Below are positions 1 to 5,539 of a stretch of DNA of 5,539 bases, piece after piece. This DNA is from Campylobacterota bacterium (GTDB lineage Bacteria; Campylobacterota; Campylobacteria; Campylobacterales; Sulfurovaceae), in the NCBI GenBank assembly GCA_015488875.1, contig WFMX01000226.1, positions 1 through 5,539 of the forward strand, in the 5' to 3' direction. A program made the translations under genes and the position numbers. The notes under the pieces were generated by a model. The model worked only from the letters and a program-made list of their open reading frames with translations, searched no databases and was not told where the DNA came from. How positions within the stretch are numbered: position 1 is the stretch's first letter; the number at the start of each line of letters is the position of its first letter.

Positions 1-2
1 GT

Positions 3-77
3 ATAAAGATGATTGTATCTGATACAGATAATAGAGCGAAAGCATTGGAGGAATTTTTGATTGCGATTGAAAAATAG
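3..77 (+). CDS. 3' end of an unidentified plus-strand gene (partial)
   Basis: An open frame enters from the left edge and ends at a TAG at 75-77. It encodes 24 residues, beginning IKMIVSDTDN and ending in an amphipathic, probably helical tail (EEFLIAIEK). I do not recognise the family from so short a tail. The coding call rests on the absence of stops in this frame, while both other plus frames have stops within the first 30 bases, and on the plausible helical C-terminus. The internal ATG at codon 3 could only start a tiny peptide and has no Shine-Dalgarno sequence visible. The gene is convergent with ynbD, with 42 nt between the two stop codons, so it is not part of the lipid operon. Confidence 0.5.
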   Translation: MKMIVSDTDNRAKALEEFLIAIEK

Positions 78-119
78 AGTTCCTTATGAAATAATAGCAG
101 AATAATCTTCTGAAATATA

Positions 120-1481
120 TCAACGGTTTCTAAAATTTTCACTTTCTTCTACCTCATCTAAATAATCTTGATTTCGTTCGTTTCTATCATTAGTTATATA
201 GCTACGGTAGATTTCTAATGCTACTCTCATATAGGGTGATTTGATAGAATTTTTTCTAATCTCTGCTATCTTCTCTTCAGCTTCTTCTATGGCATAGCCC
301 TGATATAATAGCCAAGCCGTGACGACCAGTACAGATCGAGACAAACCCAAAGCACAATGTATATAGATGCCACTCTCTCTATGTTTTTCTATGATCAGCA
401 CAGCTTTTTGTAGCAATACAGGATCAGGTATAGTTTGATCCAAGAATGGTAAATGCACTATCTCAATGCCTCTATCCCATAGTGCAGGATGCTCTAGTGC
501 TAAGTCCAATACCATCTCTGCACCTCTCTCTTGTATCAAATCATACTCACTAGCTGTGGGATACCGTCCAAGGTATATTCCATCTTCTACCTTGGAATCT
601 ATCGTCAATCCCCTCTTGAAATATAGCCATGTGAGGTGATTTCCTATAAAATATGGCAGAAATAGAGGGTATAGATATCTATTTGATATGAGGGTATTCA
701 ATCCAAACGCATAGACCAAGCTGATAGAGATGAGTGATAAAAATAGATATATGAACCATACAGATAGAGTAAAACTCAAAAATACAAAAGGTATAGATGC
801 CACTAGATAGTAGAGTGCCATCTTTAGACTTCTGGGGGTTGTAAATGATCTCAAGACTCTCCCCCCTCTCTCTTCTGATATGAGATAGAGTGACAAGAGA
901 CCAACCAAAGCCCCAGTAGGTAGATCTATAAAATGGTGTTGATATACGAAAAGAGTAGAGAGTGAAATGAGCCAAAACCAAAGTGCTACAGATAGTTTCA
1001 GCCATCTGTTTTTTAGATATTTACGCATAGAAGCCCACAAAACAATAGCAAAAGAGATATGCAATGAGGGCATTTGGTTGAATGGTAAATCTGCCTTAAG
1101 CATATCAAAAAATAGTGAAAAATTCTCTATGGGTGGCTTCGTAAATGAGAATTGTAAAGGAGCAAGCAAGAAAAATATAGAAGATAGCAGTATGATAAAT
1201 AGTATCCTCAATGACAGTATGCGTAGCTCCAACCGTGTATAGGGCAAGAAAAATGCTATCACGAACATGATATCAGACGACATATACGGAATGATAAATG
1301 ATTCTACAAATGGGATATCTCTCTCCCACTCCATCCAAAAAGATGGGTGAGGAGATGTAAGTGCCGCATATTGATTGGTAGTGCCATATAGCAAGAAAAA
1401 TAGAATACCCATATATAGCATCCATACAAAACGCTCTTTGACGACAGAGCGGGCATCTAAATGGTAGTCAAATGTATACAC
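120..1481 (-). CDS. ynbD: YnbD-like fusion: PAP2-type membrane phosphatase plus dual-specificity phosphatase
   Basis: 453 residues, a two-part protein. Residues 1 to about 270 are strongly hydrophobic with several membrane segments (roughly 20-34, 68-80, 92-108, 162-180, 190-202, 222-262). They carry PAP2-type motifs: PSLH at 138-141 (in place of PSGH) and S175-T-x5-H182-x3-D186, matching the SRx5Hx3D motif with Thr in place of Arg. This resembles the PAP2_3/AUR1-like branch. Residues about 295-415 form a dual-specificity phosphatase with the P-loop H375-C376-x5-R382-S, so Cys376 is the likely nucleophile; Asp348 or Asp353 is a candidate general acid. A charged tail of about 24 residues follows. 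Probable role (inferred): removing phosphate from a lipid or headgroup intermediate at the inner membrane. The start is GTG: an in-frame TGA lies just upstream and the next Met is residue 21. It begins 4 nt after the ynbC stop with only a weak GAG-type ribosome site, suggesting translational coupling. E. coli YnbD has, from memory, the same architecture and similar length. The substrate is unknown. Confidence 0.9.
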   Translation of the reverse strand: MYTFDYHLDARSVVKERFVWMLYMGILFFLLYGTTNQYAALTSPHPSFWMEWERDIPFVESFIIPYMSSDIMFVIAFFLPYTRLELRILSLRILFIILLSSIFFLLAPLQFSFTKPPIENFSLFFDMLKADLPFNQMPSLHISFAIVLWASMRKYLKNRWLKLSVALWFWLISLSTLFVYQHHFIDLPTGALVGLLSLYLISEERGGRVLRSFTTPRSLKMALYYLVASIPFVFLSFTLSVWFIYLFLSLISISLVYAFGLNTLISNRYLYPLFLPYFIGNHLTWLYFKRGLTIDSKVEDGIYLGRYPTASEYDLIQERGAEMVLDLALEHPALWDRGIEIVHLPFLDQTIPDPVLLQKAVLIIEKHRESGIYIHCALGLSRSVLVVTAWLLYQGYAIEEAEEKIAEIRKNSIKSPYMRVALEIYRSYITNDRNERNQDYLDEVEESENFRNR

Positions 1482-1485
1482 TGCA

Positions 1486-3201
1486 CTATCTCACAAATCT
1501 TGATGATGATACGGTAAATATCCCCCAATCATCTATGCTCATACTCTCTTTCTCAAAGCCCCTCGACGAGAATAGCATATCTAGCTCATATTGACTTCGT
1601 CTACGCATAATCCACTTCTCATCTCTATGGTTGCCCAAGACATTTGCTATCTGCTCTAGCTGAGGATGCCATGGCTGTCCAGTATATAGTAGGTATCCAT
1701 CATCTTGAATCACAGAGGCTACACCATCTATGGCTATAGATATAAGATCGTTATCTTCAAAGAGTTCAAATATACCTGAGATGACTACTATATTTGGTGC
1801 TTCCTCTTGGTTGTCATAGTTGGATCTATCAAAAGCATCACTCTGCACATATCTGATATTTGATAGGTCTCTATTTTCTGCCAATGCCCTACCCTCTTCG
1901 ATATTTTGCTTTTGATAGTCACGCACTTCTATCTCTACATCTGGATATATCTCAGCTATCTCTATGAGATAACGAGCTGGTCCACCTGCGATATCCAATA
2001 TATGTACTTTTTTTCCACTTTTTTGAACTATATCAATCTTCTCTTCGATAGCTGATATCATATTTATTTTTCTCTGTCTGATACCTCTCCACCCTATACT
2101 ACCTAAGTAATTTTCATCTATCTTTCTACCTAGCCATGTCGTGCCACTAGGCTGATTTCTATATACATGATCTAGCGTAACACCCGAATCAAATCCATAC
2201 TTCAACCCGATCTTCATGCCATCGCTCATGAAGCCTACTCTGTTCATCATGAAACGCTCCATAGCATACAAGCCCTCTCTCCATATAGGTAGAGTACCAA
2301 AAGCGATGATATCTTTCTCTTTTTGTGTTGCACGAATCAACTCTCTCGACATAGAAAGAGCCTCATAAGCATAAGAGTCATTCATGAAAGATGATATCTC
2401 ATCTATAGCTACCTGATACTCACTCTCATATAGGATACCATGATAAAAGTTCTCCAATTTGACAAATCGTTTGAGAGGTGAGGAGAGCTTGGCATAGAAA
2501 TCCCCTTGTATATCAGACTCTACCACATAATCTTTAGATGCCGATAGTAGTAGTATAGGGGTGACCATACACTCCGCGTCTTCTACAACTCGCTTGGCTG
2601 TATCTAGTAGTGTTGTGAGCTGTCTTGCAGGTATATATGGTGTGATGAGTCTATCTTCATCATACTCTTTTTGTGAATTTTTGTCGTGAGTGAGAAATTT
2701 TGATTTTACATAAGATTTGATATTCAATTTGGGCTTGAATTTGATAGCTAATTTCAAAAACTCTTTTGCAAATGGAAAGTATAGCTTTATCTTGAATGCA
2801 GGTGCTACAAGTGCTACACCTCTCACTTTGGGTGCATAGTCATGTATCCATGTAGTCACAGTGACACCTGCTACGGAGTTGGCTATGATGAAGATATCTT
2901 CATGGTTTTTGCCCTCTTTTTTACAAACGAAAGAGACAAAGGTATCCAAGTCTCGTACCATATCCATAAATTCATAGGTAGCATCTACTGCTGTCTCTCC
3001 ATGACCTCTGTTGTCATAAGAGTATATCTTGTACCCCTCGAATGCCTTATCGTAAGCTATATGCTCCAAACGCTTAGAGTGTTCATGTCCACGATGTAGC
3101 AGTATGAGTATGCGACCATTAGATGGTCTGCTATGCTCCCAAACTCTATAAAATATCATACTATCATCAAAGCTTTCAAACAAATCTTCGCTCATTTTCA
3201 T
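1486..3201 (-). CDS. ynbC: YnbC-like fusion: alpha/beta hydrolase plus class I SAM-dependent methyltransferase
   Basis: 571 residues with no signal peptide or clear membrane segment, so probably cytoplasmic or membrane-peripheral. Residues about 10-280 form an alpha/beta hydrolase of the monoglyceride lipase/lysophospholipase type. The oxyanion-side motif LLHRGHEHS is at 34-42, the nucleophile elbow A107-N-S109-V-A-G has Ser109, and Asp224 (SASKD) and His254 (FYH) complete a plausible triad. Residues about 335-571 form a Rossmann methyltransferase. Its SAM-binding motif I is ILDIAGG at 401-407, with Asp428 (VRD) as the likely acidic residue after beta2; GQPWHPQ at 508-514 lies in the region typical of YnbC proteins. 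The joining segment contains WRGIRQRK (371-378). Hydrolysis of an acyl ester combined with methylation of a lipid or headgroup is inferred from the neighbouring lipid genes. Two ATGs lie at the start (MKM); the first is chosen because AAGGA lies 6 nt before it. It has its own candidate promoter in the 75-nt gap behind the acyltransferase gene and leads directly into ynbD. Confidence 0.92.
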   Translation of the reverse strand: MKMSEDLFESFDDSMIFYRVWEHSRPSNGRILILLHRGHEHSKRLEHIAYDKAFEGYKIYSYDNRGHGETAVDATYEFMDMVRDLDTFVSFVCKKEGKNHEDIFIIANSVAGVTVTTWIHDYAPKVRGVALVAPAFKIKLYFPFAKEFLKLAIKFKPKLNIKSYVKSKFLTHDKNSQKEYDEDRLITPYIPARQLTTLLDTAKRVVEDAECMVTPILLLSASKDYVVESDIQGDFYAKLSSPLKRFVKLENFYHGILYESEYQVAIDEISSFMNDSYAYEALSMSRELIRATQKEKDIIAFGTLPIWREGLYAMERFMMNRVGFMSDGMKIGLKYGFDSGVTLDHVYRNQPSGTTWLGRKIDENYLGSIGWRGIRQRKINMISAIEEKIDIVQKSGKKVHILDIAGGPARYLIEIAEIYPDVEIEVRDYQKQNIEEGRALAENRDLSNIRYVQSDAFDRSNYDNQEEAPNIVVISGIFELFEDNDLISIAIDGVASVIQDDGYLLYTGQPWHPQLEQIANVLGNHRDEKWIMRRRSQYELDMLFSSRGFEKESMSIDDWGIFTVSSSRFVR

Positions 3202-3207
3202 CTACAA

Positions 3208-3212
3208 TCCTT
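3208..3212 (-). promoter_or_regulatory. Ribosome binding site of ynbC
   Basis: On the minus strand AAGGA (within CCAAAGGATT) lies 6 nt before the ATG at 3201. This spacing favours the first of the two nearby in-frame ATGs (3201 and 3195); the second would have 12 nt. It is the closest match to the Shine-Dalgarno core among the starts in the window, which agrees with ynbC being translated independently rather than only by coupling. Confidence 0.75.
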
Positions 3213-3225
3213 TGGAATTTTTAGT

Positions 3226-3254
3226 AGTATACACAAATTGTCATTAAGTGTCAA
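3226..3254 (-). promoter_or_regulatory. Internal sigma70-type promoter for ynbC-ynbD
   Basis: In the gap between the acyltransferase gene and ynbC, the minus strand reads TTGACA (3254-3249), exactly 17 nt of spacer, then TATACT (3231-3226). The -35 is a perfect match to the consensus and the -10 differs from TATAAT at one position. Transcription would start near 3219, giving a leader of about 18 nt that contains the AAGGA site. Placement, spacing and the unusually long gap in an otherwise tightly packed operon all support function. It has not been tested, and in Campylobacterota the -35 element is often weak, so this would be an unusually strong match there. Confidence 0.72.
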
Positions 3255-3276
3255 GTGTTACTTTATGCTTTGGATA

Positions 3277-3903
3277 CTATCTCTCTCTAAAATCAGACTC
3301 TAAGTCTCTGATAGATTTCTCAATGCTTTTGGCAAAAATAGCATGAGTCTCATCACGATAATATAGAGGATCACCTATCAGCACATTGATAATAAAAGGC
3401 ACAAAGAGTGCTTCACCTTTGGGTAGTGCTTTCTCTGTACCGTTGATGTATATAGGTATGATAGGTGTAGATGGAGACTCTTTTGCCAAGTGGGAGATAC
3501 CTCTCTTGAAGCCCTCCATCTCTCCAGGAGTACCACGGCTTCCTTCAGGAAAGATGATGATGATATCTCCTCTATTTATAGCCTCTATCACAGCAGATAG
3601 TGGATGTCCATCCTCTTTTGATGGTTTACGCTTGAGTGGTATGATACCTATGATATGTTGAGAAAACCATGCAAACCATCTATTTTTCATGAAATAGTCC
3701 GAGGCTGCCACAGGTCTAACTCTAGCGATTTGTGAAATAGGAAAAAGTGATATAAGCACCATAGTATCTAAGTGGCTATTGTGATTTGCTGCTATGATAT
3801 ATGCTCCATCAGAAGGTAACTTATCTTTTCCTACGACTTGGACACCAGTGATCAGTAGCACAAGAGGACGGACAAATAGCATAAAAAAAATCTGTTTTAA
3901 CAT
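3277..3903 (-). CDS. PlsC-family 1-acylglycerol-3-phosphate acyltransferase
   Basis: 208 residues, a typical short length for the LPLAT/PlsC family, which acylates lysophosphatidic acid to phosphatidic acid at the inner membrane. The four family blocks are visible: N40-H41-x4-D46 (catalytic HX4D, NHNSHLD), the GIIPLKR block at 86-92, FPEGSRG at 118-124 (substrate-binding EGxR), and the IIPIYI block around 148-153 with Pro150. The N-terminus (about 5-20) is hydrophobic and could anchor the protein. The ATG lies 8 nt after the ynbB stop, with only a weak AGG-containing ribosome site overlapping that stop, so coupling to ynbB is likely. Its position directly after a CDP-diacylglycerol synthase places it one step earlier in the same pathway. 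I leave the symbol empty because this may be an operon-specific paralogue rather than the housekeeping plsC; the E. coli ynb operon, as I recall, lacks this gene. An acyl acceptor other than lysophosphatidic acid is possible. Confidence 0.93.
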   Translation of the reverse strand: MLKQIFFMLFVRPLVLLITGVQVVGKDKLPSDGAYIIAANHNSHLDTMVLISLFPISQIARVRPVAASDYFMKNRWFAWFSQHIIGIIPLKRKPSKEDGHPLSAVIEAINRGDIIIIFPEGSRGTPGEMEGFKRGISHLAKESPSTPIIPIYINGTEKALPKGEALFVPFIINVLIGDPLYYRDETHAIFAKSIEKSIRDLESDFRER

Positions 3904-3911
3904 CTCAATGC

Positions 3912-4835
3912 CTAATAGTAAAGATAGTATACATAGTGAAAAAATAGAGGTGCAGTATATGTGAGACTATCGACTCTATCTAATATGCCACCATGTCCAG
4001 GTATCATGCTACCTGAGTCCTTGATATCTATATCTCGCTTGATCATAGATATCACCACATCTCCCACAAATCCTCCTCCTGATATAATCATCCCTGCGAT
4101 TAGTGCCTCGCTCCATGTAAATGGTGTCAAAAATGAAAAGAGTATAGCCAATACCATAATGGTTGCAAATGCACCCAAGAACCCCTCTACTGTTTTGTTC
4201 GGACTCACTTTGGGGACTATCTTTCTTCTGCCAAATGATTTGCCCCATATGTACTGGAGTATATCATTGAGTTCTGTCAGAAGCACCAAATATATGACTA
4301 GCTCTTTCCCACCTACATCTGCTCCTAATATGGGTGGAAGTGTCAGCATATATGCCAAATGAGACAGACCAAAAACAAACATCATCAATCCCCACTGAAC
4401 TCTCGATGTATTTTCCAAGAAGCCCTTTGTCTCACCTATAAATACTTGCTTGAAAGGTAACAACAAAAAGAGATAGACTGGTATCCATATGATAAACATT
4501 CCATACCACCCTATACTCGCAAAGTAGTATTGTGGGATGATAGCGAGATATGCATAAAACATCACTCGTCTATCTATCTGACGCGATGGGATGATGGTGA
4601 AATACTCTTTGAGGGCTAGATAAGAGAGTAATCCAAAGAAAAACATAGCCATCGTAGTATCCAGCACTACACCGATAAAAAATAGTATGATGATAATCCA
4701 CCAAGAGTTTATGCGTTCTTTCAGCTCTTGGGTAGGAAATTTTTGGTAGATAAGTATAGTAGCTACGATAAGCATCGCAAAGATAAGTCCAAATACAATC
4801 CCCACCTTTTCACCAAAAAATCCCTCGATTATCAT
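3912..4835 (-). CDS. ynbB: YnbB-like CdsA-family phosphatidate cytidylyltransferase (CDP-diacylglycerol synthase)
   Basis: 307 residues of polytopic membrane protein with about eight hydrophobic segments. The family converts phosphatidic acid and CTP to CDP-diacylglycerol. The C-terminal signature is essentially complete: S263-M-I-K266-R267, then K272-D273, then P279-G-H281-G-G, ending D286-R287-V-D289. The upstream SPNKTVEG block (211-218) and the region around Asp191 through GKSFGRR (198-204) are also typical. Its ATG overlaps the ynbA stop (ATGA, 4832-4835), and GAGGG lies 5 nt upstream inside ynbA, so the two are probably translated together. Pairing with a CDP-alcohol phosphatidyltransferase and a PlsC-type enzyme suggests a dedicated supply of CDP-diacylglycerol. 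It could be the cell's only cdsA, but the gene order points to the YnbB branch. All key motif residues are intact, so activity is expected. Confidence 0.93.
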   Translation of the reverse strand: MIIEGFFGEKVGIVFGLIFAMLIVATILIYQKFPTQELKERINSWWIIIILFFIGVVLDTTMAMFFFGLLSYLALKEYFTIIPSRQIDRRVMFYAYLAIIPQYYFASIGWYGMFIIWIPVYLFLLLPFKQVFIGETKGFLENTSRVQWGLMMFVFGLSHLAYMLTLPPILGADVGGKELVIYLVLLTELNDILQYIWGKSFGRRKIVPKVSPNKTVEGFLGAFATIMVLAILFSFLTPFTWSEALIAGMIISGGGFVGDVVISMIKRDIDIKDSGSMIPGHGGILDRVDSLTYTAPLFFHYVYYLYY

Positions 4836-5425
4836 GCCAACCCTCTCTTTGCTCTATTTAGTACAGTAACAAGCCCTAGAACTATAGATAGAAGCAAGAC
4901 ACCATCAGACCACCAACCAGTCGTAACTCCCATGCCTATGAGCAGAGCCAATGCCCCCATGACAAAAGCCCTATCACTTTTGCCCATAGGTCCATCATAT
5001 CGACGCTCACTACCAACAACCGCACCCAATATACCAGCCACCTCCGCCAAGAGTCCGACCACCACAAAAAGCACTACCAACAAAGGAGAGACTCCAGAGA
5101 TGAAAGCAAAAGGCAGATAGAGTGCTGCATCAGATATGACATCACCTAGCTCATTGAGCATGGCACCACTGTCACTTCTCATATCATACTCTTTTGCTAG
5201 TATACCATCTATGGCATTTAGTGCCATTCGCACAAACATAACAAAAGGTATGAGTATCAATACCCAATTTGCACCCTTTGTCATAGCCAAAACTACCCCC
5301 ACAAGTAGAGATAGTATCAGTGCCATCCAAGTGATTTGGTTTGGGGTGACACCCCATCTGTGCAACCTATCGACTATAGGTCGCAGTAGAGCTTGAAATT
5401 TTGGTTTCAAATCATAGATAGTCAT
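4832..5425 (-). CDS. ynbA: YnbA-like CDP-alcohol phosphatidyltransferase
   Basis: 197 residues with about six hydrophobic segments (roughly 30-50, 52-70, 97-118, 118-137, 152-170, 173-190), the usual fold of this family, which transfers a phosphatidyl group from CDP-diacylglycerol to an alcohol with release of CMP. The signature runs from residue 70 to 95: N70-x2-D73-G74-x2-A77-K78-x8-G87-x3-N91-x3-D95. Compared with the family consensus DxxDGxxARx8Gx3Dx3D, the first and third Asp are Asn and the Arg is Lys. The N-terminal VTPNQIT (26-32) is also characteristic of the family. From memory, E. coli YnbA has the same Asn pattern and a similar segment (RMALNA, GDVISD, ALYLPF), so this looks like a subfamily trait rather than decay. 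The ATG is preceded by GGAG at 5 nt. It is the first complete gene of the block, 31 nt after the stop of an upstream partial gene. The alcohol acceptor (glycerol phosphate, inositol phosphate or other) cannot be told. Confidence 0.9.
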   Translation of the reverse strand: MTIYDLKPKFQALLRPIVDRLHRWGVTPNQITWMALILSLLVGVVLAMTKGANWVLILIPFVMFVRMALNAIDGILAKEYDMRSDSGAMLNELGDVISDAALYLPFAFISGVSPLLVVLFVVVGLLAEVAGILGAVVGSERRYDGPMGKSDRAFVMGALALLIGMGVTTGWWSDGVLLLSIVLGLVTVLNRAKRGLA

Positions 5426-5430
5426 GTAGT

Positions 5431-5434
5431 CTCC
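5431..5434 (-). promoter_or_regulatory. Ribosome binding site of ynbA
   Basis: GGAG on the minus strand lies 5 nt before the ATG at 5425 (context TGGAGACTAC) and supports this start for ynbA. No convincing -35/-10 pair is visible in the 31 nt between the upstream stop and ynbA, so ynbA is probably read from a promoter outside this window or within the upstream gene. Confidence 0.65.
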
Positions 5435-5456
5435 ACATATCTAAGTTTGGTGCAAA

Positions 5457-5539
5457 TTAACATATATCACCAATCTGATATACACTCTCCTCTATCTCAC
5501 TACCGATCTGCTCCATATCTCTTCTCGCATCTATGATGA
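5457..5539 (-). CDS. 3' end of an unidentified gene upstream of ynbA (partial)
   Basis: An open minus-strand frame enters from the right edge and ends with TAA at 5457-5459. It encodes 26 residues, starting IIDARRDMEQ and ending YQIGDIC, rich in acidic residues and probably helical. Both other minus frames have stops within the first 40 bases, so this frame is the best coding candidate. I do not recognise the family. It lies on the same strand only 31 nt before ynbA, so it is likely to be co-transcribed and may belong to the same pathway. Confidence 0.55.
   Translation of the reverse strand, partial: IIDARRDMEQIGSEIEESVYQIGDIC

Noticed and set aside
98..112. Inverted repeat CAGAA-TAATC-TTCTG between the convergent stops, as a possible bidirectional terminator
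   Set aside because: The stem is only 5 bp and AT-rich, and neither side has a proper T run, so it falls short of an intrinsic terminator.
679..1005. Minus-strand open frame of 108 codons inside ynbD, considered as evidence of a frameshift
   Set aside because: ynbD is continuous, with both PAP2 motifs and the Cys phosphatase loop in one frame, so no frameshift is needed.
967..1242. Plus-strand open frame of 91 codons inside ynbD
   Set aside because: It lies opposite a membrane-protein gene with intact motifs, shows no family features and has no convincing ribosome site; it is an antisense shadow.
4009..4248. Minus-strand open frame of 79 codons in another frame of ynbB
   Set aside because: It is fully nested in ynbB in an alternative frame, with no domain; the overlapped ynbB frame holds the family signature.
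3961..4362. Plus-strand open frame of 133 codons inside ynbB
   Set aside because: It runs opposite the best-conserved part of the cytidylyltransferase (SPNKT and DRVD motifs), is rich in Pro/Ser/Ile as expected of an antisense frame, and has no recognisable domain.
4728..5120. Plus-strand open frame of 130 codons across the ynbA/ynbB junction
   Set aside because: It is opposite two genes with clear motifs and has Ser/Thr/Pro/Lys-rich low-complexity content; it is an antisense shadow.

Overview
The window is a compact, AT-rich bacterial gene block, with all five complete genes on the minus strand. Read in transcription order (right to left) they are: a CDP-alcohol phosphatidyltransferase (YnbA-like), a CdsA-family phosphatidate cytidylyltransferase (YnbB-like), a PlsC-family acyltransferase, a fusion of an alpha/beta hydrolase with a SAM methyltransferase (YnbC-like), and a fusion of a membrane PAP2-type domain with a dual-specificity phosphatase (YnbD-like). 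This is the order of the Escherichia coli ynbABCD operon, as I recall it, with an extra acyltransferase between ynbB and ynbC.

Layout: 5457-5539 is the 3' end of an unidentified minus-strand gene, 31 nt upstream of ynbA. ynbA (4832-5425) and ynbB (3912-4835) overlap by an ATGA. The acyltransferase (3277-3903) follows after 8 nt. A 75-nt gap then holds a near-consensus sigma70-type promoter and a good ribosome binding site for ynbC (1486-3201). ynbD (120-1481) starts with GTG 4 nt after the ynbC stop. The 3' end of an unidentified plus-strand gene (3-77) converges on ynbD. No non-coding stretch exceeds 75 nt, and I see no RNA gene, mobile element or CRISPR.

The genes make a coherent phospholipid pathway. 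The acyltransferase would make phosphatidic acid from lysophosphatidic acid, YnbB would activate it to CDP-diacylglycerol, and YnbA would swap CMP for an alcohol. YnbD could remove a phosphate from a phospho-headgroup intermediate, and YnbC could trim and/or methylate lipid or headgroup. The final lipid cannot be read from the sequence. Notable points are the altered metal-site motif in YnbA (two Asn at canonical Asp positions), two unrelated phosphatase-type folds fused in YnbD, and the internal promoter that could uncouple ynbCD from the synthetic genes.

Organism: low GC, frequent ATA and AGA codons, minimal spacing and purine-rich Shine-Dalgarno sites fit a Gram-negative bacterium, possibly Campylobacterota (Sulfurovum/Sulfurimonas type). 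That placement is an impression from composition and protein style, not a demonstrated assignment.
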